A DNA stretch of 64,000 nucleotides from Asaia bogorensis (GTDB lineage Bacteria > Pseudomonadota > Alphaproteobacteria > Acetobacterales > Acetobacteraceae). Each line of letters opens with the position of its first letter. The first letter of the stretch is position 1. The notes beneath the pieces are model-generated. The model saw only the letters and a list, made by a program, of their open reading frames with translations. It made no database searches and was not told the origin of the DNA. The DNA is taken from assembly GCA_943333505.2 (NCBI GenBank), contig CALQTN020000013.1, forward strand, positions 1 through 64,000. The letters are read 5' to 3'. A program made the position numbers and the translations under genes. Below are positions 42,313-51,691 of the stretch, piece by piece.

Positions 42313-43287
42313 CTACATTCCGCGATCGGCCCTGGTCGCATCGAGATCGTCGGCGACGAAGCTGCGCACCAGGGTCACCAGATCCTCGTTCGGGGCAAAG
42401 CCCAGGGCGCGCGCGCGGGTGGCGGTGAAACCGGCCGGCCAACCGCCGACGATGGCGGCGATGGCGGGATCGGGCCGCCGCTGGATCAGCGCGGAGGCCC
42501 CTTGGCGGACCTGATCGAGTGCCGCGATGACGGCACCCACGGTCACGCTGATGCCAGGCGGATTGAGGCTGCGGTCGAGGCCAAGCGGCACGGTGTCCAT
42601 GGTTGCGGCCTGCATCAGCCATCCCAGCGCGCTGCGTGGGCTGGAGACCCAGAAGGTGAAATCATCCGGCACCGGCAGATCGGTTGCGAGGCCGAGCAGC
42701 GGTTCACGGACAATCGATGAAAAGAAACTCGACGCCGCCTTGTTGGGGCGGCCGGGGCGCACGATGATGGTTGGCAGACGCAGGCAGACAGCATCCATGA
42801 AGCCGCGCCGCGTGGCATCGATCAGGAACAACTCGGCGGCGGCTTTCTGCGCGCCATAGGAATTGGCCGGGACCTGGCGGGCATCATCTTCCAGCAGCGC
42901 GCCTTGACCGCCGGAGAAACTGGCGACGGACGAGGTGAACACAACCCTTGGCGGTGCTGCCAGCGCGCGGCAGGCATCGATCACCGCGTCGGTGCCACGC
43001 ATATTGACCCGGCGGCCGAGGTCGTAATCGGCTTCAGCGGCGGCACTGACCACGGCGGCGAGGTGAAAGACCACATCGGTGCCGGGTGGGATGGCGGCGG
43101 CGGGAAGCTCGGCGATGTCGCCCGCTAAGCAATGAACCGCAAAGGATGCCTTGGGAGCGGGCGGTGGGGCGATATCGAACAAGGTCAGGGCGGCGATCGG
43201 CTTGCCGCCGAGATGGCCATCGGCCGCGAGGCGGATTGCCAGCCGCTGGCCAAGAAATCCGCCGCCGCCGAGAATTGAAATCTTCAT
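42313..43287 (-). CDS. NAD-dependent epimerase/dehydratase, D-erythronate dehydrogenase-like (DenD)
   Basis: A 324-residue extended SDR. The NAD motif is ILGGGGFLGQRLA, followed by the family feature ADGHLGGKPIAALTLFDIAPP, which resembles DenD-type proteins. The catalytic region includes FTSSVASF and the Tyr-x-x-x-Lys in NSYGAQKAAAELFLID. DenD oxidises D-erythronate to a keto acid in a four-carbon sugar-acid pathway. Its usual partners (otnK, otnC, otnI) are not seen here, so this specific role is tentative. ATG 43287 has an AGGAGGAGCGGT ribosome site. Confidence 0.8.
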   Translation of the reverse strand: MKISILGGGGFLGQRLAIRLAADGHLGGKPIAALTLFDIAPPPAPKASFAVHCLAGDIAELPAAAIPPGTDVVFHLAAVVSAAAEADYDLGRRVNMRGTDAVIDACRALAAPPRVVFTSSVASFSGGQGALLEDDARQVPANSYGAQKAAAELFLIDATRRGFMDAVCLRLPTIIVRPGRPNKAASSFFSSIVREPLLGLATDLPVPDDFTFWVSSPRSALGWLMQAATMDTVPLGLDRSLNPPGISVTVGAVIAALDQVRQGASALIQRRPDPAIAAIVGGWPAGFTATRARALGFAPNEDLVTLVRSFVADDLDATRADRGM

Positions 43288-43385
43288 CACCGCTCCTCCT
43301 GGATATGCCCACCGCAAAGCATAGCCTGAGCCGGCTGGAAAGGGGCAGCCTTGCGAGCGGGCGCGCAGCCATTCACTGTGGCGGT

Positions 43386-44540
43386 ATGCGCGCATCAAAT
43401 GGCTTCGATCTGTTCGTCAACCCAGGCTTCGGCACGCCCGGCACGGTTGTGTTGCCGGAAGCGGGATTTCGCCGCGCCAACAGCGAAATTCGCAGTTGGC
43501 CGGGCTATGCGGTGACCCCGTTGCGCGATCTGGCGGAGCTGGCCGCGCAATACGGCATCGGCTGCCTGCGGATGAAGGACGAGGCATCACGGTTTGGTCT
43601 GGGCAGTTTCAAGTCGCTCGGTGGCGCTTATGCGGTGGGAGTGGCGGTGGCGGATGCACTGGCGCGCGCCGGGATCGCGGCCAATGCGACGATGACGGAG
43701 CTTGAAGCCGGGCGCTGGGCCGCGACGACTGCCGCAATCACGGTGACGTGCGCCACCGATGGCAATCATGGCCGTTCGGTCGCCTGGGGCGCGCAGCGAT
43801 TTGGCGCGAAATGCGTGATTTTCGTCCATGAGGGCGTGAGCCGGGGTCGCATCGACGCCATCGCGGCCTATGGTGCTGAAATCCGGGTGGTGGCGGGCAA
43901 CTACGATGACTCGGTACGCGAAGCCGCTTCCGTCGCCGCCGCGTCGGGCTGGTTGGTGATCTCGGACACATCATGGGACGGCTACAGCGAAACCCCGCGC
44001 CAGGTGATGCAAGGCTATCGGGTGATGGTGGATGAGGCGCTGGCCGGTTGGACCGGCGCACCGCCGACCCATGTGTTCATCCAGGGCGGGGTTGGCGGGG
44101 TGGCGGCGGCGGTATCGGTGCATCTGCGGGCCCACTGCCAGCCATTGCCGAAGCTGGTGGTGGTGGAGCCGGAAGCGGCCGCGTGCCTGTTGGCGAGCGC
44201 TCGGGCGGGCCAGCCAGTGGTGGTGCCGGGTGACCTCGATACGTTGATGGCCGGGCTTGCCTGTGGCGAGCCAAGCCCGCTGGCATGGGCCGAACTGGGA
44301 CGGGCGGGCTTTGCGTTCATGGCCATTCCCGATGCGGCCGCGGTGGCGGCGATGCGGACCTTGGCGGGGCTGGGGATCGTTGCTGGCGAATCGGGCGTGG
44401 CCGGGTTGGCGGGTTTGGCGCTGGTGGCGGCCGATCCCGCGGGGCGGGCTGAACTCGGGCTGTCGTCGGATAGTCGCGTGCTGGTGTTTAGCACCGAGGG
44501 GGCGACCGACCCTGCGCTATATGCCCGATTAATAGCGTGA
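43386..44540 (+). CDS. dpaL: diaminopropionate ammonia-lyase
   Basis: A 384-residue fold-type II PLP enzyme. It matches diaminopropionate ammonia-lyase, which converts 2,3-diaminopropionate to pyruvate and ammonia. The PLP lysine is in FGLGSFKSLGGAYAV, the phosphate loop appears in IQGGVGGVAAAV and CATDGNHGRSVAW, and the C-terminal KxS-like part is GIVAGESGVAGLAGL. This start gives the normal length; an upstream in-frame Met (MPTAKH) is less likely. It heads a run of six overlapping genes to 49449, in which the downstream amidase starts within four bases of its stop. Confidence 0.85.
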   Translation: MRASNGFDLFVNPGFGTPGTVVLPEAGFRRANSEIRSWPGYAVTPLRDLAELAAQYGIGCLRMKDEASRFGLGSFKSLGGAYAVGVAVADALARAGIAANATMTELEAGRWAATTAAITVTCATDGNHGRSVAWGAQRFGAKCVIFVHEGVSRGRIDAIAAYGAEIRVVAGNYDDSVREAASVAAASGWLVISDTSWDGYSETPRQVMQGYRVMVDEALAGWTGAPPTHVFIQGGVGGVAAAVSVHLRAHCQPLPKLVVVEPEAAACLLASARAGQPVVVPGDLDTLMAGLACGEPSPLAWAELGRAGFAFMAIPDAAAVAAMRTLAGLGIVAGESGVAGLAGLALVAADPAGRAELGLSSDSRVLVFSTEGATDPALYARLIA

Positions 44541-46198
44541 TACCTCGATTATTGATGAAATGTCTGATCGCTTCGGCGATTTTTTGCGGACAAGCGGAGG
44601 CTGCGATGTTGTGTGTCGAGAATGCCGATCTGGTGACCATCCGCGATGCGCTGGCGGGCGGAAAAATAACCTCGGCGGCGCTGGTTGAAGCTTATCTCGC
44701 GCGGATTGCCGCCTATGACGCGGCGGGACCGATGCTGAATTCGGTGCGCGAAATCAACCCGGATGCGCTGGCGATTGCCGGTAAGATCGATGCGGCCAAG
44801 CGCAAAGAGCGCCGCCCGTTGGAGGGCGTGCCGATCCTGCTCAAGGATAATATCGCCACCGGCGACAAGCAGCACACCACAGCGGGATCGCTGGCGCTGG
44901 AGGGCGCGCGGGCGCAGCGCGATGCGACGGTCACGAAATTATTGCGTGAAGCCGGGGCGGTGATCCTCGGCAAGGCCAATCTGACCGAGTTCGCCAATAT
45001 TCTCGCGGTCGGCATGCCGTCGGGCTATTCGTCGCTGGGCGGGCAGGCGCGCAACCCGTATGCGCCGGCCGTTGACGCCCGTGGCACGCCAATTGTGGCG
45101 ACCGGTGGATCTTCCGCCGGATCGGGCGTGGCGGTGGCAGCAGGGCTGGCGGCGGCGGCGATCGGGACGGAAACCTCGGGGTCCTTGCTGTCACCGGCCA
45201 ATCAGAACGGGGTGGTGACAGTGAAGCCCACGGTGGGCCTTATCAGCCGCGCCGGGATTATTCCGATTGCGGCGAGCCAGGACACCGCCGGGCCGATGAC
45301 CCGCACGGTGCGCGATGCGGCGGTGCTGCTGAACGTGCTGGCAGTGCCCGATCCGGCCGATCCGGCGACGGCCAAAATGAAGCGGCCCAAGGATTATACC
45401 GACGGGTTGAGCAAAGACGGGCTGCGCGGCATGCGCATTGGCGTGCCGTCTGATCCGTCCGATCCGGGCAATGATGTCTATTACGGCCCGCTCGGGCTGC
45501 GCGCGCGGCAGGTGATGGCGCGGGCGATCACCGCGCTCGAAGATGGCGGGGCGACGATTATCCGCGCCAATATCCCGACCGCCGGCTGGATCGGCGGGCC
45601 TGGCACCGATATGGCGGTGCTGAACCGCAATCCGGAAAGCCCGGCGGTGAACATGGTGTCGCGGTTGTCGATCGTGTTTGTCTATGAACTCAAGCACGAC
45701 ATGAATATGTATCTGCGTGACTGGGCGCGTGACACCAAAATGAAAACCTTTGAGGATATCATCGCTTTCAACCAGGCCCATGCCGACCGGGCGTTGCGCT
45801 TTGGCCAGGATATTTTCCTCGCTGCATCGGCCACCAAGGGTGACCTTTCGGAGCCGGAATATAAGGCCGCGCGCCGTAACGATCTGCTGTCGTCGCGTAA
45901 GAACGGGCTCGATCCCTATATGGCTGCCCACAAGCTCGACGCGGTGCTGTTTCCAGGGACGGCTGGCGCCGGCATTGCGGCCAAGGCCGGTTACCCGAGC
46001 GTGCTGGTGCCGGCGGGGATGGTGTCCGGGGTTGGTAGCGTGGAAACACCGGATTATCCGTTGGGCGCCACTTTCGCTGGGCGAGCTTGGTCGGAGGCGA
46101 AGTTGCTGCGGATCGCCTATGCGTTCGAGCAGGCGACTTTGGCGCGGCTGATGCCGCCGAACCTGCCGGCGCTGTCTGCCTGCGAACCGGCGCTGTGA
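44537..46198 (+). CDS. exported amidase (amidase-signature family)
   Basis: A 553-residue amidase-signature hydrolase with an N-terminal signal-like segment ([17 protein letters not shown]). The Ser-cisSer-Lys triad is visible as Lys in [11 protein letters not shown] and the two Ser in [30 protein letters not shown]. It is probably periplasmic or membrane-near and cleaves an amide. The GTG at 44537 overlaps the dpaL stop (GTGA); an ATG six codons in is possible. Since dpaL acts on an amino acid, the amidase may free its substrate from an acylated or amide form. That link is an inference. Confidence 0.85.
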   Translation: MIPRLLMKCLIASAIFCGQAEAAMLCVENADLVTIRDALAGGKITSAALVEAYLARIAAYDAAGPMLNSVREINPDALAIAGKIDAAKRKERRPLEGVPILLKDNIATGDKQHTTAGSLALEGARAQRDATVTKLLREAGAVILGKANLTEFANILAVGMPSGYSSLGGQARNPYAPAVDARGTPIVATGGSSAGSGVAVAAGLAAAAIGTETSGSLLSPANQNGVVTVKPTVGLISRAGIIPIAASQDTAGPMTRTVRDAAVLLNVLAVPDPADPATAKMKRPKDYTDGLSKDGLRGMRIGVPSDPSDPGNDVYYGPLGLRARQVMARAITALEDGGATIIRANIPTAGWIGGPGTDMAVLNRNPESPAVNMVSRLSIVFVYELKHDMNMYLRDWARDTKMKTFEDIIAFNQAHADRALRFGQDIFLAASATKGDLSEPEYKAARRNDLLSSRKNGLDPYMAAHKLDAVLFPGTAGAGIAAKAGYPSVLVPAGMVSGVGSVETPDYPLGATFAGRAWSEAKLLRIAYAFEQATLARLMPPNLPALSACEPAL

Positions 46199-46806
46199 TC
46201 ACGGTCTATGGCTACACCGCATCAGGCAATTGCTGGAAGGTCGCGCAAATCCTGCGCTCGACTGGTTGTGATTTCGCCTGGGTGGAGGTTGATTCCAACG
46301 CCGGCGGCACCCGAACGCCAGAATTCCTCGCGATGAACCCGAACGCCAAAATCCCGATCGTGGTGCTTGATGACGGGCAGGTGATAACCGAGTCGGGCGC
46401 GATCCTGTGTCACTTCGCCGAGGGTACTGCTTGGCTGCCGCCGCCGGGGCTGGCGCGGACCCGGGTGATGGAATGGTTGTTCTTCGAGCAGTACAGCCAC
46501 GAACCCTATATTGCCGTTGCCCGCAACATCATTGCCTACCAGAAGCAGAAAGCGGCCCATGCGGACCGCCTCGCGCAATGCTGGCAGCGTGGAGCGGCGG
46601 CACTGGATGTGATGGAAACGCGCCTGTCGCGGCATCAATGGCTGACCGATAACGGCCCGACCATCGCCGATCTCGCGCTGTTCGGCTACACCCATGTCGC
46701 CGGGGAAGGTGAGTTCGATTTGTCGCGTTGGCCGGGCATTGTGGACTGGATTGCCCGGCTTTCGGCGCTTCCCGGTATTGTACCGATGCAAGGACCCCCA
46801 GCATGA
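46195..46806 (+). CDS. glutathione S-transferase family protein
   Basis: A 203-residue protein with an N-terminal thioredoxin-like domain ([23 protein letters not shown]; the cis-Pro region is [24 protein letters not shown]) and an alpha-helical C-terminal domain. The [12 protein letters not shown] block is the GSH-binding SNAIL/TRAC-type motif of GSTs. The thiol/hydroxyl residue near the N-terminus (Ser/Cys in ASGNC) fits a beta-class or nu-class-like enzyme. The substrate is unknown. It starts on a GTG overlapping the amidase stop and is followed by a quinone oxidoreductase with an ATGA overlap. Confidence 0.88.
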   Translation: MITVYGYTASGNCWKVAQILRSTGCDFAWVEVDSNAGGTRTPEFLAMNPNAKIPIVVLDDGQVITESGAILCHFAEGTAWLPPPGLARTRVMEWLFFEQYSHEPYIAVARNIIAYQKQKAAHADRLAQCWQRGAAALDVMETRLSRHQWLTDNGPTIADLALFGYTHVAGEGEFDLSRWPGIVDWIARLSALPGIVPMQGPPA

Positions 46807-47804
46807 CCCTCCCGACCAGCATGACCCATATCACCACGACCGGCCCGGGCGGCCCGGAGGTGCTGGTGACCACAACCGGCGCGGTGCCGACGCCGCGTGC
46901 TGACGAGGTGCTGATCCGGGTGGCCGCCGCCGGGGTCAACCGCCCCGACGTTGCGCAGCGCGTGGGCGCGTATCCGCCGCCGCCCGGTGCCAGCCCGATC
47001 ATCGGGCTTGAGGTCGCCGGCGAGGTTGTCGCGATGGGTGCTGATGTCACCGCCTACAAGATCGGTGACAAGGTCTGTGCGCTGACCAATGGCGGCGGGT
47101 ATGCGCAATATTGTGCGGCCCCTGCTGCCCAGACCCTGCCATGGCCCAAGGGCTACGACGCGCTGCGCGCTGGCGCGGTGCCGGAAACCTATTTCACCGT
47201 CTGGGCCAATCTGTTCATGATGGGGCGGCTGGCGGTAGGCGAGTCCGTGCTTATCCATGGCGGCACATCGGGCATCGGTGTTACCGCGATCCAGCTGGCC
47301 GCGGTCCTGGGATCGACCGCCTATGCAACTGCCGGATCGGACGACAAGGTTGCCGCCTGCATCCGGCTGGGTGCGAAGGCGGCAATCAATTACCGGAGCG
47401 ATGATTTCGGTGACGAGATCAAGCGCCTGACCGATGGGCGTGGCGTTGACGTGGTGCTCGACATGGTTGGCGCGACCTATTTCCAGCGCAACATTCGCGC
47501 GCTCGCGATCGATGGGCGGCTGGTGCAGATCGCCTTCCTGCAAGGCGCGAAAGTGGCGGAATTCGATCTGACCCCGGTCATGACCCGGCGCCTGACCATC
47601 ACCGGCAGCACGATGCGCCCGCGCAGCACCGCCCAGAAGGGCGAGATCGCGGCGCAGTTGCGGGATAAGGTCTGGCCGCTGCTTGAGGCGGGGAAGGCGG
47701 GGCCGGAAATCTACAAGGTGTTTCCGCTGGCCGAAGCCGCCGCCGCCCATGCGCTGATGGAAAGCTCCGCCCATATCGGCAAGATCATGCTGTCGGTGGA
47801 ATGA
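46803..47804 (+). CDS. NAD(P)H quinone oxidoreductase / zinc-independent MDR family
   Basis: A 333-residue medium-chain dehydrogenase/reductase of the quinone oxidoreductase type. The N-terminal block is [40 protein letters not shown], the NADPH motif is [18 protein letters not shown], and no structural zinc cysteine set is present. It transfers electrons from NAD(P)H to quinones or enals. It starts on ATGA inside the GST gene and its end overlaps the EamA transporter gene. GST plus quinone oxidoreductase suggests detoxification of an electrophile made by the operon's pathway; this is inference. Confidence 0.88.
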   Translation: MTLPTSMTHITTTGPGGPEVLVTTTGAVPTPRADEVLIRVAAAGVNRPDVAQRVGAYPPPPGASPIIGLEVAGEVVAMGADVTAYKIGDKVCALTNGGGYAQYCAAPAAQTLPWPKGYDALRAGAVPETYFTVWANLFMMGRLAVGESVLIHGGTSGIGVTAIQLAAVLGSTAYATAGSDDKVAACIRLGAKAAINYRSDDFGDEIKRLTDGRGVDVVLDMVGATYFQRNIRALAIDGRLVQIAFLQGAKVAEFDLTPVMTRRLTITGSTMRPRSTAQKGEIAAQLRDKVWPLLEAGKAGPEIYKVFPLAEAAAAHALMESSAHIGKIMLSVE

Positions 47805-48685
47805 AGACACTGCCGCCCATCGGGCTTGCGCAACTCGCGGGCTCGGTGGTGCTGCTGGCGAGTGCGTGGCCAATCACCAAAAGCGCGGTGATGGCGGGTG
47901 CCTCGCCGATCTGGTTTGCTTTGGGGCGGGTGGGGTTTTCGGCGCTCGCGGCGTTTGTGCTGCTCGGGTTGCTCGGGCGCTTGCGACTTCCAGGCAGGCA
48001 AGACCTGCCAGCGCTGATGGCGGTTGGCGTGCTGCAACTGGCGGTGTTTTTTGGTTTTGCCCATGCGGCTGTCGAATTCGTGCCGGCTGGGCGGACCACG
48101 GTGCTGGCCAATGTGACACCGATTTTTATCGTGCCGTTGTCGTTGCTGATCCTGCGGGAGCCGATTTCACGGCGGCGCTGGCTGGCGACAGGCTTGGCGC
48201 TGGTCGGGGTGGTGGTGCTGATCGGGCCATGGGCGATCGACTGGTCGGCGCCGGGTGTGCTGCGTGGGCATTTTTATCTGCTGGCGGCGGCTGGTGGTTT
48301 CGGGAGCGCCATCGTGCTGGTGCGGCGCTTTCCGCCGAAATTGCGCATGCTAGAATTGTTGCCGTGGTGCTTCACCCTGGCCAGCCTGCTGCTGCTGCCG
48401 CTGGCGTGGCGCCATCCCGGGGGCGCGGGGAATTGGCCGGCGCAGTCGCGTTGGGCGATGCTGTATATCGGTGGCTTTGCTGGCCCGGTCGGCACCTGGT
48501 GTGTGATGGAAGCGGCATCGGTGCTGCCGGCGATGGTGTCGTCGGTCGGATTTCTGGCAACCCCAGCCTTCGGATTGCTGTTCGCGGCGTGGTGGCTTGG
48601 TGAGCCGCTGGGCGCCGATCTGCTGGCCGGTTCGGGGTTTATTCTTGCCGGTGTCGGGCTGGCGGCGTGGCCGGCGCGGCGATGA
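47801..48685 (+). CDS. EamA/DMT family transporter
   Basis: A 294-residue membrane protein with about ten hydrophobic helices in two EamA repeats (around residues 10-145 and 155-285). Typical features are the [31 protein letters not shown] block and the second-repeat equivalent [25 protein letters not shown]. Members export amino acids, sugars or toxic compounds. Its place in a coupled operon with GST and quinone reductase suggests efflux of a related product. It starts on ATGA overlapping the oxidoreductase stop. Confidence 0.88.
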   Translation: MKTLPPIGLAQLAGSVVLLASAWPITKSAVMAGASPIWFALGRVGFSALAAFVLLGLLGRLRLPGRQDLPALMAVGVLQLAVFFGFAHAAVEFVPAGRTTVLANVTPIFIVPLSLLILREPISRRRWLATGLALVGVVVLIGPWAIDWSAPGVLRGHFYLLAAAGGFGSAIVLVRRFPPKLRMLELLPWCFTLASLLLLPLAWRHPGGAGNWPAQSRWAMLYIGGFAGPVGTWCVMEAASVLPAMVSSVGFLATPAFGLLFAAWWLGEPLGADLLAGSGFILAGVGLAAWPARR

Positions 48686-49449
48686 TCCTGCGCTCGACAA
48701 TTCTGGGCGAAGGGCCGCCAGTGGTGCTGATGCACGGGCTGTTCGGCCAGGCGCGCAATTTCGCCGGGGTGCAGCGCCAACTTGCCGATACATTCAAGGT
48801 TGTGGCGCTCGATCTGCGCAACCATGGCGGCAGTCCGCATGGAACGGCGATGGATTATCGCAGCATGGCCGGCGATGTGCTGCAAACCCTGTCCGAGCTT
48901 GGGCTGCCGCCCTGCCCGTTGATCGGGCATTCGATGGGTGGGAAAACGGCCATGGCAGCGGCATTGCTGGCGCCGGCGCGGGTCAGCAGGCTGATCGTGG
49001 TCGATGTCGCCCCGGTGCGCTATCCGCCGCATTTCGACGCCATCATTGCGGTGCTGCGTGGCCTGAAGCTCACCGCCGGATTGACCCGCGCGGCGGCTGA
49101 TGCAGCCTTGGCGGAGGTCGAACCCGATCCCGGAACGCGCGGCTTTCTGCTGTCGAACCTGCAACTGGGTGCAGCGCCATCATGGCGCATCGGCCTTGAC
49201 GAAATCGCTGCCGCCATGCTGGATATCTCGGATTGGCCGTTCACGGACGAAACCTATCCCGGCCCGACCCTGTTCATCCTGGGCGCGAAATCGCGCTATG
49301 TCCGCGCCGAACATCGCCCGATGATCCAGGCGCATTTTCCGCGTGCCCGCTTCGTCAGTCTGAAAAATGCCGGGCATTGGGTGCATGCCGATGACCCGGA
49401 AGGGTTTCTCGCGGTGCTGCGCGCGGCGCTGGCGTTACCGGACCGCTGA
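48682..49449 (+). CDS. alpha/beta-fold hydrolase
   Basis: A 255-residue hydrolase with an oxyanion-loop HGLFGQARNF and a nucleophile elbow GHSMGGKTAMAAAL (Ser in the GxSxG). The acid and His of the triad lie in the C-terminal half, His most likely in NAGHWVHADDPEGF. It resembles YbfF-like esterases and is last in the six-gene operon, starting on ATGA inside the EamA gene. It may hydrolyse an ester or thioester. The convergent FAD-monooxygenase gene overlaps its 3' end by 15 bases. Confidence 0.87.
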   Translation: MILRSTILGEGPPVVLMHGLFGQARNFAGVQRQLADTFKVVALDLRNHGGSPHGTAMDYRSMAGDVLQTLSELGLPPCPLIGHSMGGKTAMAAALLAPARVSRLIVVDVAPVRYPPHFDAIIAVLRGLKLTAGLTRAAADAALAEVEPDPGTRGFLLSNLQLGAAPSWRIGLDEIAAAMLDISDWPFTDETYPGPTLFILGAKSRYVRAEHRPMIQAHFPRARFVSLKNAGHWVHADDPEGFLAVLRAALALPDR

Positions 49450-50847
49450 GCGGTACATCGCGTCGGTAATGCCCGGCGGCACATCGCCGCGCATGCGCAC
49501 CCGCAAAGCGTCGAGGTCGGCGGCGAACAGATCGGCGCTGATCTGGCGGGCCAACGTCGGAATATCGCGCTTCATGCACGGCACATCGCCGATCGGCAGG
49601 CCGAGGCTGACGAAGCCGGCCGGATTATGGACATGGATGTCGCGCAGCAAGGGCGCGTGGCCGGGGGTTTTCTCGATCAGTTCGTGGCCGGTGCCGAGAT
49701 AGGGGTGCGCGCCGATGAAATCATCCGCCTGATCCGCGGGCGGGGTGTAGCGGTCGCGCCAGCGCAGGATCTGGCCGGCGAAATCGGCGAGTTCGGGGCG
49801 AGCAGCCAGATCGCCACTATAGCCGGTGCCGGCGATGATGAAATCGACCCGATGGGTGGTGCCGTTGATGATGGTTTCCACCTGGCCGTCGCGCTCGGCG
49901 GCGTTGGTCCAGGGGGCGGCGAGATGCAGATGGAAATTGGGAAACTTCACCGTGCGCACGATGGCGTCGCTGGTGGTCATCGATCCGGCGCGGAAGTAGC
50001 GGAGCGCGTGGAGCCAGCGATCGGCGTCGGGCAGGGCGGGGAAATTGTCTATGGCGCCGGGGAAAAAGCGCGCGCCGATCACCGGGACCGATGCCAACGC
50101 CGGGCGGCGGCAGAACAGATGGACGGCGGCGGCACCGTGTTCTAGCGCGACGCCGGCGGCATCGAAGGCCGAGGCGGCGGCCCCGATCACCCCGACAATC
50201 TTGCCGCGCAGGGCGGCGAAATCGATGGCGTCCTCGGTGTGGGCATAGCGCGAAGCCGGCAGGTTTTTGGTCAGCACGTCGGGGGTGAATTTATCCCCGG
50301 CGCCGCGAAAGCCGGTGGCGAAGATGATCTGGCGGGCGGTTTCGTGGCTGGTGGTGCCGGCGTGGTCGAGGTGCAGGCGGAAATGATCGCCGGCCGGTTC
50401 AATCCGGGTGACGCGCGTGCTGTAGCGTGGCTCGATCTTGAGGAAGTGCTTGAACCAGATCAGGTATTCGGCCCAGTCAGTGCGGGCGATACGCTCGATC
50501 GCGTCATAGGCCGCCTGGCCGTGGCGGCTCTCGTACCAGGCCTGAAAGCCCAGCGCCGGGATGCCGTATTCAGGTCCGGGCAGGCCCTTGGGCGTCCGCA
50601 GCATGTTCATCCGTGCGGCGGTGAGCCAGATGCCGGCATGGCGTTCATCGGGTGCGGCATCGAAGGCGGTGACCTTGCCGATGCCGGCGCGACGCAGGGC
50701 GAAACTCAGCGCAATGCCGCTTTGTCCACCGCCGAGGATGGCGACGTTGTGATCAATGCCGGGGCGGTTGGGGACCCAGTTGGCGGGGTCTGGGCCGATC
50801 ATGCGGAGCGCGGCCGTGGCAAGGGCGTCGTGATCTTGTGTGGTCAT
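49435..50847 (-). CDS. FAD/NAD(P)-binding monooxygenase-like protein
   Basis: A 470-residue flavoprotein. The first Rossmann motif is NVAILGGGQSGIALSFALRRAG (about 33-54) and a second dinucleotide-binding part is KIVGVIGAAASAFDAAGVALEHG. It resembles flavin-containing and Baeyer-Villiger-type monooxygenases, but a complete fingerprint for that class was not seen, so NADPH:substrate oxidase or reductase is possible. Its 3' end overlaps the convergent hydrolase by 15 bases. Confidence 0.75.
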   Translation of the reverse strand: MTTQDHDALATAALRMIGPDPANWVPNRPGIDHNVAILGGGQSGIALSFALRRAGIGKVTAFDAAPDERHAGIWLTAARMNMLRTPKGLPGPEYGIPALGFQAWYESRHGQAAYDAIERIARTDWAEYLIWFKHFLKIEPRYSTRVTRIEPAGDHFRLHLDHAGTTSHETARQIIFATGFRGAGDKFTPDVLTKNLPASRYAHTEDAIDFAALRGKIVGVIGAAASAFDAAGVALEHGAAAVHLFCRRPALASVPVIGARFFPGAIDNFPALPDADRWLHALRYFRAGSMTTSDAIVRTVKFPNFHLHLAAPWTNAAERDGQVETIINGTTHRVDFIIAGTGYSGDLAARPELADFAGQILRWRDRYTPPADQADDFIGAHPYLGTGHELIEKTPGHAPLLRDIHVHNPAGFVSLGLPIGDVPCMKRDIPTLARQISADLFAADLDALRVRMRGDVPPGITDAMYRSAVR

Positions 50848-51061
50848 TTTGATGCGGTCCCACCTTTTGCCGGATGAGGCTGATATTTTTTGCGCGGGTC
50901 GTCAATTATATCCGCTTGCGTGGGGCCGGATTGTGTGGCTCGCCGAACCGCTCAATCCCGAGGCAAACCGAAGGTTGATCGCAACAATCCGGATGCGGGG
51001 CAGCAGACCAGGCCAATTCTGGGGTGCGCGCCAACGGCAACAAAGGCGTGAAGTTTTTTGC
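50848..51061. other. intergenic spacer, nothing recognised
   Basis: A 214-base spacer between the flavoprotein start and the glycosylase stop, both on the minus strand. I see no ORF of coding character, no strong hairpin and no repeat-family member. It should hold the promoter of the flavoprotein gene. Confidence 0.5.
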
Positions 51062-51679
51062 TTAAGTCTTAATCTTCGCCAAATCCGTCGCCCGCCATAA
51101 ATACCACGACGCGACACTGCGATAAGGCGCCCACATCTCCCCGATCGCTGCCAGTTCGCGCGGCTTGGGCTGGGCATCCAGGCCGTTGAGCACCCGGTAG
51201 CCTTCCCGCACCCCAAAATCATCGACCGGCAGGATATCGGGCCGGCCGAGCGTGCCCATCAGCATCATTTCCACCGTCCAGCGCCCGACGCCACGGATCA
51301 CCGTCAGGCGTTCGATCAGGGCGGCGTCCGACAGGCGGGCGGCGGCGCGGCGGGTGGGGACTACGCCCTCGGCGGCTTTGGCGGCGATGTCGCGGATGGC
51401 GAGGGTTTTGGACGCCGAGAAGCCGCAGGCGCGCATGGCGGCGTCGCTGAGCGATAACACTTGTTCCGGGCGCGGGAAGTCCTGGTCGGGGAACAAAGCG
51501 GTAAAGCGGCCGAGGATGGCGCGGGCGGCGGTGCCGTGCAACTGCTGGAAGGCGATGGAACGGACCAGGGCCTGGTAGGGCTCGGTTTTCTCCGCGCCGC
51601 CGCCATAGCGGCCGACGCGCTTGATATGCGCGCCCAGAACGGGATCGGCGGCGGAGAGATGTTTGGTGGCGCGCAGCAT
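51062..51679 (-). CDS. DNA-3-methyladenine glycosylase II-type protein (AlkA family)
   Basis: A 205-residue HhH-GPD base-excision glycosylase. The helix-hairpin-helix plus catalytic Asp lie in IRGVGRWTVEMMLMGTLGRPDILPVDDFGVREGYRVLN. The fold excises alkylated bases from DNA. It is shorter than E. coli AlkA because the N-terminal TATA-box-binding-like domain is missing, as in many bacterial members. The start at 51679 is MLRATKHL. It lies 12 bases after the end of the lactate-permease gene in the same direction. Confidence 0.9.
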   Translation of the reverse strand: MLRATKHLSAADPVLGAHIKRVGRYGGGAEKTEPYQALVRSIAFQQLHGTAARAILGRFTALFPDQDFPRPEQVLSLSDAAMRACGFSASKTLAIRDIAAKAAEGVVPTRRAAARLSDAALIERLTVIRGVGRWTVEMMLMGTLGRPDILPVDDFGVREGYRVLNGLDAQPKPRELAAIGEMWAPYRSVASWYLWRATDLAKIKT

Positions 51680-51691
51680 GAAGCCAGTTTG

